Below are positions 8,811 through 17,650 of a stretch of DNA of 52,102 bases, one piece after another. This stretch comes from Cytophagales bacterium (GTDB lineage Bacteria; Bacteroidota; Bacteroidia; Cytophagales; Bernardetiaceae). Numbering within the stretch: the first letter of the stretch is position 1; every line of letters begins with the position of its first letter. The stretch is taken from positions 1 through 52,102 of the forward strand of contig JAAFJX010000028.1 of the NCBI GenBank assembly GCA_013299045.1. The letters are read 5' to 3'. The notes below the pieces were generated by a model. The model saw only the letters and a list, made by a program, of their open reading frames with translations. It was not told where the DNA came from and made no database searches. The position numbers and the translations under genes were made by a program.

Positions 8811-11800
8811 CTAGAGTTTTTCAATAAGCGTTGTATCAAAGGTTTCGGCGATAGGCACATCTGCTCCCAATAAGTGCTGCCCTACCAAGACCTCCAGAAC
8901 AGCCAAAAACGCCTCTTGATTATTGGCAAAAGAAGCTGAAAGATTTGGGTCGTAACGCACAAAGCCAGAATCTAGGCTATTCAAAAACCAAAAACCGCTT
9001 TCTATATGCGTATAAGTCAATTTTTCATAGCCCAGCTCATCTCTATACTGCTCCACCATGTACTCATAAAAAAGCATCTGTAAGAGTTTTTCGCGCTGCT
9101 TTTCTTTTGTTAAGAGCATTTTTATAAGTGTTCCTACTGGCTCACAAATAGCTGCACTTTTCTGTTTTGTTTCTTTATCAGGTTCTGTGCTTTTTTGATG
9201 TTTCACTTCTGCACGCTTAAAATCGTCAGGAACTGCTCCTGACTTATAATCCACAATGCGCAGGTAATGTTGCCCTGCTTCGTTTCGGACACAGTCCAGA
9301 CGGTCTAATGCGCCTTCCAAGCGGATTTTTTGTGGCAAACCGTCCACTTCTATTTCGCAAGTAGTATGGAAGCGCCTTTCTGTACCCAAAACCATAAAGG
9401 GTTTAAAGTTGTCTTGGCCATCTTCATTGAGCTTGACTTCGGCCTCCAGATAGCGCACAATACGCTGTTTGATGCCTTCGCGAATCAGAAAATTGCTCCC
9501 CTTATCAAAATCCACCTTGATTTTTTTCTCTTGTGCAGCCTCGCGAATCGTTGCTTCAAGCCATTCTTCCGTAGTATGCTTACTAATCTCTTTGAAATCA
9601 GATTTTTCTAACCATTTGCCTCTGTACGGTTCATATACTTTTTCCAACACATAGTGCATAATTACGCCAAAGGCAATATCCGACAAGTCGCTTTCTACTT
9701 CCAAAGGAGGCTTTATGTCTAGAACTCTTTGTCGGTAAAAGTCTAATGGCGAAGTTAAATATTGCGCTAAAGTACTGGCACTTAGTCCTTTTTTTTCTAA
9801 GTAATTGACGATGCCTTGTATCACTTCAGGACTTTTGGCCATGCTCTTTTGTTCCCAAAGGCTTTGCGGCAACTCCAAGTTCAGCCTGCTATGTCGTAAC
9901 CTAATATGATGAAAGTTAGCCCATTCATGTTCTATCTGCAACAGAAACCGGCTTTTTTCAGGCACGTCTTCATTGAAACGGCCACGTCTGTAAATCAATT
10001 TGATGTTTTTGGCGCGATGTAGCAAGCGATAAAACAAATAAGCCAGCGCAGCATCGCTCTGCTCGTGTGTTGGTATTTGTCTTTCTAGGCGTATTTCGTA
10101 AGGAATAACCGAGTTGAGAGAGCGTGCTCTTGGAAAAACGCGCTCGTTGCAAGAAAGCACAATGACATTTTCAAAATCCAGGTTACGGCTTTCCAAGAAC
10201 CCCATAATCTGTATAGGTTTAAGAGGCTCACCCGCAAAAGAGAGGCGTGTTTCGCGCATAAAATCTTGTATGAGGCGCTTTAAACCAGCTATTTTGATAT
10301 TGATTTGCCCTGCTTGAATCACTTGGCTCACGCGCCTTAGCAGCGTATGAAAATGAAAAATATACTCAAGTTGCACTTCATGGTGGCTGTCGGTCTTGGC
10401 CTGCTCTTTAAAGCGTTTGTAAAGATGCTCTGTAAGTTTTTCAAAGAAACTAAAGGCTTTTTCAGTGCTCTTTTGCCAAGGCTCAAAAAGCATTTGATAG
10501 AGACTGCCTGCCCTAAAAAGCTGCTCTAAAGTCATATAAATCAAGCCTTCTTCTTGTAGTTTTTTGAGAGGCGAGTCTTCACTTTGATTTTCTTGAGGGT
10601 CAAAAATATAGGGGTGCTGCATAAGCCTCTGAATATCTTTGAAGAAAACTGTTTTATCACCCGCCACACTCTCCATCAGGCGGCCTTGCATTGTAAAAAT
10701 ACTCTCTACTAAATCTGCTAATGGGCTTTGAGAAAGAGGCACACCCATTGTGATATTAATGAAATCTGCAGCGGTATAGCCTTCTGGTAGGTCTGGTAGG
10801 GCAGCCAAAACAGGCGCAAGTAACTGCTCTTCAGGGAGAATGATAACAGTGTGGTTCAGTTGTTTTTTGAAACTTTCCAGTTGCCCATTTTGGCTTAGTG
10901 AATCAAAAAGTTCTTTTAGATAATTGCCTACATATTTGGCCTGCAAAACATTGTTGGTACTGGCAAGTATCTCTATATCTTTTTCTTTCGTTTGAAAATG
11001 CTTTTCTATAAAATGCAGTTTGGCGCTCCCTAAGCTCTGCCTCAAATGCCGCAAAAACAAACCCGCTTCATGTATGGGCACTTGATTCATGTAAAAATCG
11101 TCTGCATCTACAAAAACATCAGCAAGCTGGTTTTCTGCTAGCTTTCTTATCATCAAAAGTTCGTTGTCGTAGAGTTGCGAAAGCCCAATAAAAATTATCT
11201 TTTGGTAATGCCAATGGTCGGCTATATTTAGAATATCACGGCTTATTTGCCTGTAAAGCATACCTTTATAGGCTTTGTTTTGGGATTTTAGTTTGCTGCG
11301 AAAATCCAAATAAGTCCTTTGCAAGTGTTGCCAAGAGTCTAAGTATGCACTCACACGCTTGTTGCGCCGCACTCGGTCATGTTGCTCGGGCGCAATGTCC
11401 TTGCTCCAACGCGAAAGCTCATCGGCGTGCCCCAAGTATTCAAAGAGTTCTAGCGTGGCTTTTTCGTTAGGCAAGGTAAGGTCAATGAGGTCAAAATCAT
11501 TTAGAACAGCCAAGCCAAAGGCCGTGAAATCCTCAAAGTTTTTATATGGATTGTTGGAGTTGCTGACCGCCGTGGCATGATAGCTATTGAAAAGTTCAAG
11601 CAAGAGTCGTGCTTCGTGCCCAATATCAACGTTGGAAAGACTGCGAATGAAATCATCGCTAGAGAGTATTTCTGGCAGCTTTACTTCTGTTTTCAAGGCC
11701 TCTGCTATGTATTTTTTGATGTACAAACAAGAACGACGCGAAGGTAAAACCAAAGCCAATGCGCTCAAATCTGAGCCATACGTTTGTAGTAATTTTTCTA

Positions 11801-11861
11801 CAACCCTGAACAGAAAACTATCTTGCGCGTAGGTGTGTTTGTAGGCATTAAATAGGCTCAT
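8811..11861 (-). CDS. PD-(D/E)XK nuclease / inactive helicase, Bacteroidota AddB type
   Basis: 1016 residues. The N-terminal segment LALVLPSRRSCLYIKKY and the long helical middle match the UvrD-like, ATPase-degenerate domains of AddB. The C-terminal nuclease has a conserved His in VIMHYVLEKVYEPY, then GALDRLD (Asp853) and VDYKSG (Asp871, Lys873), the GxxD...DYK triad of RecB-type nucleases. Such proteins work with an AddA/RecB-like helicase to resect double-strand breaks for recombination; the helicase partner is not in this window. The start overlaps the end of kdsC by 4 bp (11858-11861), so kdsC and this gene form one transcription unit. Confidence 0.85.
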   Translation of the reverse strand: MSLFNAYKHTYAQDSFLFRVVEKLLQTYGSDLSALALVLPSRRSCLYIKKYIAEALKTEVKLPEILSSDDFIRSLSNVDIGHEARLLLELFNSYHATAVSNSNNPYKNFEDFTAFGLAVLNDFDLIDLTLPNEKATLELFEYLGHADELSRWSKDIAPEQHDRVRRNKRVSAYLDSWQHLQRTYLDFRSKLKSQNKAYKGMLYRQISRDILNIADHWHYQKIIFIGLSQLYDNELLMIRKLAENQLADVFVDADDFYMNQVPIHEAGLFLRHLRQSLGSAKLHFIEKHFQTKEKDIEILASTNNVLQAKYVGNYLKELFDSLSQNGQLESFKKQLNHTVIILPEEQLLAPVLAALPDLPEGYTAADFINITMGVPLSQSPLADLVESIFTMQGRLMESVAGDKTVFFKDIQRLMQHPYIFDPQENQSEDSPLKKLQEEGLIYMTLEQLFRAGSLYQMLFEPWQKSTEKAFSFFEKLTEHLYKRFKEQAKTDSHHEVQLEYIFHFHTLLRRVSQVIQAGQINIKIAGLKRLIQDFMRETRLSFAGEPLKPIQIMGFLESRNLDFENVIVLSCNERVFPRARSLNSVIPYEIRLERQIPTHEQSDAALAYLFYRLLHRAKNIKLIYRRGRFNEDVPEKSRFLLQIEHEWANFHHIRLRHSRLNLELPQSLWEQKSMAKSPEVIQGIVNYLEKKGLSASTLAQYLTSPLDFYRQRVLDIKPPLEVESDLSDIAFGVIMHYVLEKVYEPYRGKWLEKSDFKEISKHTTEEWLEATIREAAQEKKIKVDFDKGSNFLIREGIKQRIVRYLEAEVKLNEDGQDNFKPFMVLGTERRFHTTCEIEVDGLPQKIRLEGALDRLDCVRNEAGQHYLRIVDYKSGAVPDDFKRAEVKHQKSTEPDKETKQKSAAICEPVGTLIKMLLTKEKQREKLLQMLFYEYMVEQYRDELGYEKLTYTHIESGFWFLNSLDSGFVRYDPNLSASFANNQEAFLAVLEVLVGQHLLGADVPIAETFDTTLIEKL

Positions 11862-12406
11862 GCTTTGCTAGATAAAGGCCAAAAAAGAGCAATTAGTGCA
11901 TCAGTAAGTTGTTTCTCATAAAGGATAGCCTCCGCAAATTCACGGAAAGCTCCTTCTCCACCACGCTTTTTGCAAGCATAGTGTGCGTGCATCAGTACGT
12001 GCGGACTTGCATCAGCGGGGCAGGCAGCCAAACCGCATTGGGTGAGAATAGGTAGGTCGTTCAAGTCATCGCCAATGTAAGCTATCTCACTGTCTATAAG
12101 GCTAAAATCTTTCTTTATCTGCTCATAAACGATTCCTTTTTGAGAAATGCCATGATACTGAAAAGAGACCTTTAGCTCATCAAAACGATGCCGCACAACG
12201 GGCGAGTTACGGCCAGTGATGCCGCCCGTCAGGAAGCCCAAACGTGGCAAAGCCCTGATAATGAGACCATCTTTAGCATTAAAGCGTTTATATTCTAGGC
12301 CATTATCATCATAAATAACGCCAGCATCGGTCAGAACGCCATCTACATCAAAAATAAAAGCTTTTATGAGTTGGGCTCTTTGCGCAAAATCAGAGGTTTT
12401 ATACAT
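11858..12406 (-). CDS. kdsC: 3-deoxy-D-manno-octulosonate 8-phosphate phosphatase
   Basis: 182 residues, the normal length for KdsC of the HAD C0 subfamily. Nucleophile motif FDVDGVLTDAG places Asp20 and Asp22. Motif II is GITGRNS (about 62-68). The metal-binding motif IGDDLND is at 111-117. There is no cap domain, which is typical because tetramer neighbours cap the active site. It hydrolyses KDO-8-phosphate to KDO in the cytoplasm for lipid A inner-core assembly. No other kds gene is nearby. It is translationally coupled to the AddB-like gene through a 4-bp overlap, an association that looks positional rather than functional. Confidence 0.93.
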   Translation of the reverse strand: MYKTSDFAQRAQLIKAFIFDVDGVLTDAGVIYDDNGLEYKRFNAKDGLIIRALPRLGFLTGGITGRNSPVVRHRFDELKVSFQYHGISQKGIVYEQIKKDFSLIDSEIAYIGDDLNDLPILTQCGLAACPADASPHVLMHAHYACKKRGGEGAFREFAEAILYEKQLTDALIALFWPLSSKA

Positions 12407-12747
12407 GGTTTATACACGAATAAACACGGCTATTGGCTACAAAGATAATCAAAATTATATGAGACTACTTCTAAAAACTGCAATTTGAATTGGTCTTTTT
12501 TGGGCATATCTGACTTTCGATAGCGGTTTAGAATATCTTGTACTTTTTGTTTCTGATTCTGAACAGACTAAGAATAAAGGTATTGAACCTGGCTGTTCCT
12601 TTATAAAAGTCAGTGCTTTTAGGACTTTTCTCAAAAAAATTAACAAAAAATTTATTTCATATCAATAAAATGTAGAAATTTGCGACCGTCCTAACAGTAT
12701 ATTGCTAGGTTTTAAATTTTTCTAAAGTCTTTTAATTACCGCACTCA
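12407..12747. other. Intergenic region between kdsC and metK
   Basis: 341 bp of AT-rich DNA separating divergent genes and presumably holding both promoters. A minus-strand frame at 12455-12646 has no recognisable protein features. I looked for a SAM-type riboswitch in front of metK and found neither the SAM-I core nor a convincing SAM-II pseudoknot. TAGAAATTTG near 12672-12681 resembles, but does not match, a Bacteroidota -7 box. Confidence 0.4.
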
Positions 12748-14019
12748 ATGCCTTATTTGTTTACCTCTGAGTCTGTTTCTGAGGGCCACCCAGACAAAGT
12801 AGCAGACCAAATTTCTGATGCCGTTGTAGATGCCATGCTGGCGCAAGACCCTAACTCCAGAGTAGCCTGCGAAACCCTCGTTACAACGGGTTTAGTAGTG
12901 CTTGCGGGCGAGGTTACTACTAAGGCGAAAGTGGAAGTTTCTGAAATAGTACGCGATACCATTCGCAAGATAGGCTATAACAGCGACAAGTATTGCTTTG
13001 ATGCCAACTCCTGCGGGATAGTCGTGGCGTTGCACAGTCAGTCCCCTGATATTGCTATGGGCGTGGACGAAACGCAAAATCGCGAGCAAGGCGCGGGCGA
13101 CCAAGGCATGATGTTTGGTTACGCCAACAAGGAAACGCCCGAGTATATGCCTATGGCGCTGGCTTTTTCGCACCGTATTATGAAAGAAATGGCTAAAATT
13201 CGTAAAACCGAAAGCCATCTAATGCCTTATTTGCGCCCCGATTCTAAGTCGCAGGTTACTATTGAGTATGATGACAACCATCAGCCCAAGCGCGTTCATA
13301 CGATTGTGGTTTCTACCCAGCACGACGACTTTGATGAAGACCAAAAAATGCTGGCTAAAATTGCCCATGACGTGCGCAACATCGTTATTCCACGTGTAAT
13401 CCCAGCAGAACTCATAGACAAAGACACTATTTTCCACATCAACCCAACTGGCAAGTTCGTTATTGGTGGTCCACACGGCGACTCTGGTCTTACTGGCCGC
13501 AAAATAATTGTGGATACCTACGGTGGTAAAGGCGCACACGGCGGCGGCGCATTTTCAGGCAAAGATGCCTCTAAAGTAGATAGGAGCGCAGCGTATGCCA
13601 CACGCCATATAGCAAAAAACCTCGTGGCGGCAGGAATAGCAGATGAAGCTCTGGTGCAAGTGGCTTATGCAATAGGAGTGGCTAAGCCAGTATCCTTGAA
13701 TGTAAACACTTACGGCACAGCCAAAGTGAAGCTCACAGACGCACAGATTGCTGAAAAACTCTCTGATATTTTTGATATGCGCCCCAAAGCCATTATTGAA
13801 AGACTTGGCCTCAAAAACCCAATATTCTCACCTACAGCGGCTTATGGTCATGTTGGGCGTGAGCACTACACCGAAAGCGTAACGACCAATCTTGTTAGCG
13901 TTCGCCAAAACGGTAGCACTATTGAGGAAGTTCGTACACAGGCCAATCCCTCCGTGGAGTTCTTCACTTGGGAAAAATTAGAATACGTAGAAGCTATTAA
14001 AAAGGCCTTCGGCATATAA
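12748..14019 (+). CDS. metK: S-adenosylmethionine synthase
   Basis: 423 residues, slightly longer than the roughly 385-residue E. coli enzyme and typical for Bacteroidota. Signatures: [20 protein letters not shown] at the N-terminus (His of EGHPDK contacts ATP), [12 protein letters not shown] in the middle and [19 protein letters not shown] near residue 270, the P-loop-like segment. It makes S-adenosylmethionine from methionine and ATP in the cytosol as a tetramer. It is monocistronic: a strong terminator follows and rimP starts 180 bp downstream. The start ATG gives the canonical [11 protein letters not shown]-terminus, with no in-frame alternative needed. Confidence 0.97.
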   Translation: MPYLFTSESVSEGHPDKVADQISDAVVDAMLAQDPNSRVACETLVTTGLVVLAGEVTTKAKVEVSEIVRDTIRKIGYNSDKYCFDANSCGIVVALHSQSPDIAMGVDETQNREQGAGDQGMMFGYANKETPEYMPMALAFSHRIMKEMAKIRKTESHLMPYLRPDSKSQVTIEYDDNHQPKRVHTIVVSTQHDDFDEDQKMLAKIAHDVRNIVIPRVIPAELIDKDTIFHINPTGKFVIGGPHGDSGLTGRKIIVDTYGGKGAHGGGAFSGKDASKVDRSAAYATRHIAKNLVAAGIADEALVQVAYAIGVAKPVSLNVNTYGTAKVKLTDAQIAEKLSDIFDMRPKAIIERLGLKNPIFSPTAAYGHVGREHYTESVTTNLVSVRQNGSTIEEVRTQANPSVEFFTWEKLEYVEAIKKAFGI

Positions 14020-14113
14020 CAAATTTTTGCTGCTGCAAAAAAACTAGTGCTTTTTTTTGTAAATCAAAAACCAAAGTATTAGTTTTGCAGCACGTCATTT
14101 AAGAACTAAAAAT

Positions 14114-14138
14114 GGGGACAGTTTCAGTCCCCTTTTTT
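14114..14138 (+). terminator. Terminator after metK
   Basis: GGGGAC (14114-14119) pairs with GTCCCC (14127-14132) around a 7-nt loop and is followed by six T. A second, longer-range inverted repeat precedes it: TGCTGCAAAA (14031-14040) with TTTTGCAGCA (14083-14092). Together they separate metK from rimP. Confidence 0.8.
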
Positions 14139-14198
14139 ATTGCTAATATTTGAAAAAAAGCCTGTTTTAGGCATTTTACGGTTTATTCAAGCAGTTTT

Positions 14199-14693
14199 AT
14201 GCAAGAAGTTAAGGACATTGTTCATAAACTCTACAACAGCCATCTGGCCGAACCCGATTTGTTTCTGGTGGATTTAGAGGTACTTTGGGCTAAAAAAAAG
14301 CGCATCACATTGGTTTTGGACAGCGACCAACCCCTCACCATTGAACGCTGCGTGGAAGTAAGTCGCAAACTCAATGCTTTGATTGACGAAGCCATTACTG
14401 GTGAAGAAGCCTACGACTTAGAAGTTACTTCGCCTGGTGCAGACCAGCCCATACGCTTACTCAGGCAGTTTCCTAAGCACATAGGCCGCGAATTTAAAGT
14501 ATTACTCCGCGACGAGTCTACGCTTCAGGGTAAATTAGAAACGGTTCATGGAGAAATTCTCGGCTTTATGGCTGAAGAAGAATTGCCTACCGACCCTAGC
14601 AAGAAAAAGGCTAAACCCCAAAAACATTTGGTATTGCAAGAAGTTCCTTTCACAGACATTGTATCAGCCACTATTGTGTTGGCTTTCAAATAA
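14199..14693 (+). CDS. rimP: Ribosome maturation factor RimP
   Basis: 164 residues. The N-terminal alpha/beta domain carries LFLVDLEVLWAKKKRITLVLD, then SRKLNALIDEAI and the family signature YDLEVTSPGADQPIRLLRQF. The C-terminal SH3-like domain includes HIGREFKVLL and ends in VPFTDIVSATIVLAF, where the usual Ile-Lys-x-Ala-x-x-Val is slightly altered. RimP assists 30S subunit maturation. It precedes nusA by 28 bp in the standard order, so both are expected on one transcript. The insert PSKKKAKPQKH between strands of the second domain is lysine-rich, a common Bacteroidota variation. Confidence 0.95.
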   Translation: MQEVKDIVHKLYNSHLAEPDLFLVDLEVLWAKKKRITLVLDSDQPLTIERCVEVSRKLNALIDEAITGEEAYDLEVTSPGADQPIRLLRQFPKHIGREFKVLLRDESTLQGKLETVHGEILGFMAEEELPTDPSKKKAKPQKHLVLQEVPFTDIVSATIVLAFK

Positions 14694-14721
14694 TTATCAT
14701 TCTAAACTCACTCTCAAGACC

Positions 14722-15978
14722 ATGATGGACAACGCCGCACTAGTAGAGTCTTTTGCAGAATTTGCCAGAGACAAGCGCATAGACCGTCCCACAATGATTC
14801 GCATTCTGGAGGACGTATTCAGAACCCTTATCCGCAAAAAGTACAATAGCGACGAGAACTTTGAAGTAATTATTAACTTTGAGCGTGGCCGCAGCGACTT
14901 GGAGATTTGGCGTTCTCGTGCTATTGTTGCCAACGATGCTGAAGATTTTGATGCACAGTTGCAGATAAAAATTGCTGACGCACTAAAAGTTTCAGATGAC
15001 TTTGAGGTGGGCGAAGAGTTCAATGAACAAATATCTATTGATGATTTTGGCCGTAGACTCGTGCAAACAGCTCGTCAAACCCTTATTCAGCGCGTCCGTG
15101 ACCTAGAGAAAGATTTGCTTTATCAAAAATATAAGGAGCTTGTCGGCGAAATCATTACAGGAGAAGCCTACCAAATTTTGAAGCGCGAAATAGTGGTTTT
15201 GGACAATGAGCGCAAGGAACTCTTCTTGCCCAAAAACGAACAAATTTTCAAAGACCGCTTTAAAAAAGGCGACCCCGTGCGTGCTGTTGTTAGCCGTGTA
15301 GAAATCACGAACGGTAACCCGCGCATTATTCTTTCTCGGACTTCGCCTATGTTTTTGGAAAAATTATTTGAAACCGAGATTCCCGAAATTTATGATGGCC
15401 TCATTGCCGTTAGGCGTGTGGTGCGTGAGCCAGGAGAGCGCGCCAAAGTTGCTGTCGAGTCTTTTGACGACCGCATAGACCCAGTAGGTGCGTGCGTAGG
15501 TATGAAAGGCTCACGCATACATAGCATTGTGCGAGAATTGAACAACGAAAATATTGACGTTATTAACTATACCGAAAACATGGAGTTGTTCATTACACGT
15601 GCGTTAAGTCCTGCAAAAATTAGCACCATCAAAATAAATGCAGAAAACGAACGTGCGGCGGTTTATTTGAAAGCAGACCAAATTTCATTGGCGATTGGGC
15701 GCGGCGGCCAAAACATTAGACTAGCAGGGCGCTTAGTTGGCCTTACTATTGATGTATTTCGTGAAGATGCTGGCGGCGAGGAGGACTATGAAGACATTGA
15801 CCTCACCGAATTTGACGATTCTATAGACGAATGGATTATTGAAACTTTCCGCTCGGTAGGCTTTGATACAGCCCGAAGTATCATGGACGCAAACCGAAAC
15901 GATTTGCTCAAACGCACCGACTTGGAAGAAGAGACCATTGACTTTGTGATAGATATTCTTCGTAAAGAGTTTGAGTAA
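14722..15978 (+). CDS. nusA: Transcription termination/antitermination factor NusA
   Basis: Start chosen at ATG 14722 (MMDNAALVESF), 28 bp after the rimP stop; an in-frame extension back to 14548 lies inside rimP and is rejected. 418 residues: N-terminal RNA-polymerase-binding domain with the signature FARDKRIDRPTMIRILED, an S1 domain around GDPVRAVVSRVEI, KH1 around GACVGMKGSRIHSIVREL, KH2 with LAIGRGGQNIRLAGRL, and an acidic C-terminal helical tail. NusA modulates pausing, termination and antitermination. infB, the normal next gene, is missing; a 15-bp perfect terminator and a MITE follow instead. Confidence 0.97.
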   Translation: MMDNAALVESFAEFARDKRIDRPTMIRILEDVFRTLIRKKYNSDENFEVIINFERGRSDLEIWRSRAIVANDAEDFDAQLQIKIADALKVSDDFEVGEEFNEQISIDDFGRRLVQTARQTLIQRVRDLEKDLLYQKYKELVGEIITGEAYQILKREIVVLDNERKELFLPKNEQIFKDRFKKGDPVRAVVSRVEITNGNPRIILSRTSPMFLEKLFETEIPEIYDGLIAVRRVVREPGERAKVAVESFDDRIDPVGACVGMKGSRIHSIVRELNNENIDVINYTENMELFITRALSPAKISTIKINAENERAAVYLKADQISLAIGRGGQNIRLAGRLVGLTIDVFREDAGGEEDYEDIDLTEFDDSIDEWIIETFRSVGFDTARSIMDANRNDLLKRTDLEEETIDFVIDILRKEFE

Positions 15979-15996
15979 ACTCTGCTCCTTTCTAAT

Positions 15997-16039
15997 AATA
16001 AAGAACCCAGTTACAAACATCATGACTGGGTTCTTTATT
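15997..16039. terminator. Strong bidirectional terminator after nusA
   Basis: AATAAAGAACCCAGT (15997-16011) and ACTGGGTTCTTTATT (16025-16039) are perfect 15-bp inverted repeats around a 13-nt loop, with T-rich DNA on the exit side. It begins 19 bp after the nusA stop and closes the rimP-nusA unit. Confidence 0.88.
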
Positions 16040-16047
16040 GTGCATTG

Positions 16048-16510
16048 AGTCGTCTCTTAAAAAGTCTGCACAAGAACAAGCACATCAAATGATTGATATG
16101 ATTTATCTGCTTTAGGAACACCTTGACCTCCTTTGATACACTTCTCTACTTTTTGCCTTGATGCAGAACCGAAGCGCGCGCTGAAAGTTCCGACCGTAGG
16201 GCACAGCAAAAAAAATTAAGCCTCGCAAAAGGCCAATTTAGATAAAAAAATAGCCTTTTTTCATCTAAAACAGCGAATGACTTTTTCTTTGATTGGGTGC
16301 TTTTACAAAACATGATTGCGCAGAAAATCTCACCCTCTGACCTTTGAGCCATTCGCTTTGGTCTGATGCGAGGCATGGCAGACCGTAAGAAGCCCTTGAG
16401 ATTTTGCCAGTTATTTGATAAAATAAGCTAAAAGCTAAGATATTTTAAAGATGAAATGCTTATTTAATTTACTGATAATAAACAGTTTAGATGTATTTTA
16501 AGGGGCGACT
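16048..16510 (+). mobile_element. MITE-like element, copy 2 (463 bp)
   Basis: Same orientation as copy 1. Ends are AGTCGTCTCTTAAAA and TTTTAAGGGGCGACT. ATTG flanks both sides exactly (16044-16047 and 16511-16514), the clearest target duplication in the window. The core keeps the nested hairpins (GCCTCGC with GCGAGGC; AGCGAATGACT with AGCCATTCGCT) although the sequence has drifted from copy 1, so the structure is better conserved than the loops. It sits immediately behind the nusA terminator. No coding frame. Confidence 0.88.
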
Positions 16511-16565
16511 ATTGAGTAACATCTATGCTGTTAAACGAGCGTACTTTTGACTGCTCTCAGACATG

Positions 16566-16595
16566 AAAAAGCCCGACTTATCAGAATCAGGCTTC
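16566..16595 (-). terminator. Terminator of the tandem-domain lipoprotein gene
   Basis: On the minus strand AAGCCTGA pairs with TCGGGCTT (one mismatch) and is followed by a run of T. It lies about 35 bp past the stop of the gene at 16630-17493. Confidence 0.6.
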
Positions 16596-16629
16596 TCCAT
16601 CAAATTTGAAAGTGGTGTTTCTCTTAGCT

Positions 16630-17493
16630 CTACTGGCCTCTTTTCTTGACAACAATCATATCGTTCGGAATTGGCTTAGCCATGCTTGCGTTCAGTTGCA
16701 CACCCTTTTTACGGCCATTGAGAAGGCTGGACTGAAAATTTATTTTGCCTTGAAGTTTGATTGCGCTATCTAACTTTGCTTTATAGACTTGCTCCTCCTT
16801 GTTGATGTCGTAGTTATAAGCCACAATTTTAAATTCTTTGTTATCTTTTTCTACAAACTCTACCGATTCGCGCACTTTGCCTTTAGGATACAAGACCTCA
16901 AAAACTAACAAACGCTTATTGCCATCTTTTTGGGCAGATACTACGTCAAAACCGTTAGGCACACCCATCACGTTGAGCTTGATGCGCAATTTGTTGCGGA
17001 GCTCTTCTTTTTTTGCACCTGCATAAGTGGTGCTATCAAAGGCCATTATGGCAGTATCTAGGCTATTTTTGCGGAGTGCATCGTAGAGCAAACTGCCGTA
17101 TAAATCTGAGTAGGTATAGCCTGAAATCAGATAACCGCCTTTTCCGCGCACAAGCGTAACGGACTCACGCAAGGTGGTATGCTCGTAGTCGGCCATGTAG
17201 CGAAGCGTCAGCATAGGTAAGTTCTCTTGCTCTGCCACAAGGGGGTTCTGCAAATCAAAACTTTTAAGACTTCCTAATGCTTTTTGACGTTCGTTGAGGG
17301 CTTTGAGCCACTCCTCTTGAGACTTGGTTTGGAAAAGCACGTGGTCAAAACTCTTAACAGCCTCTCCAAATTCATCTTTAGAGAGGTTCTGATAAAAAGT
17401 TTCGGCACTTGAGGCGGACTCACTGCTACTAGCGCAACTCACCAAATACATAGCGCCTAAAACTAACAAAGCCAAAAGAGCTTGGTTTTTCAT
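16630..17493 (-). CDS. Lipoprotein with two tandem cystatin-like/NTF2-like domains
   Basis: 287 residues. N-terminus MKNQALLALLVLGAMYLVSC is a lipoprotein signal with lipobox YLVSC. The mature protein appears to contain two related units of about 100 residues. Each begins with a helix rich in Phe/Ala (FYQNLSKDEFGEAVKSFD, then YDALRKNSLDTAIMAFD), continues with a predicted Leu-Gly/Met-Gly turn (ALGSLKSFD, VMGVPNGFD) and ends in beta strands where RESVTLV and RESVEFV occupy equivalent places. That repeat resembles DUF4019/DUF3887-type folds. Function unknown; exposed on the periplasmic or outer face. Confidence 0.7.
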   Translation of the reverse strand: MKNQALLALLVLGAMYLVSCASSSESASSAETFYQNLSKDEFGEAVKSFDHVLFQTKSQEEWLKALNERQKALGSLKSFDLQNPLVAEQENLPMLTLRYMADYEHTTLRESVTLVRGKGGYLISGYTYSDLYGSLLYDALRKNSLDTAIMAFDSTTYAGAKKEELRNKLRIKLNVMGVPNGFDVVSAQKDGNKRLLVFEVLYPKGKVRESVEFVEKDNKEFKIVAYNYDINKEEQVYKAKLDSAIKLQGKINFQSSLLNGRKKGVQLNASMAKPIPNDMIVVKKRGQ

Positions 17494-17650
17494 GGATTTG
17501 TTTTTGAATAAGATTTATTATTATAAAAAATAGTCGTTTTTATGTAAACAACTACTTTTAAGGCCGCAAATATAGAGCAAAAAAACTTTTATTTGCCAAA
17601 AAAACGGCTTTATAACAATAATTTAGCATTTTTTAACAGCTTTAAGCCCA

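Noticed and set aside
12620-12747. Possible SAM riboswitch in front of metK
   Set aside because: No SAM-I four-way core and no convincing SAM-II pseudoknot could be traced; the region is plain AT-rich DNA.
14548-14721. N-terminal extension of nusA in frame
   Set aside because: It lies inside rimP and lacks NusA similarity; the ATG at 14722 gives the standard protein.
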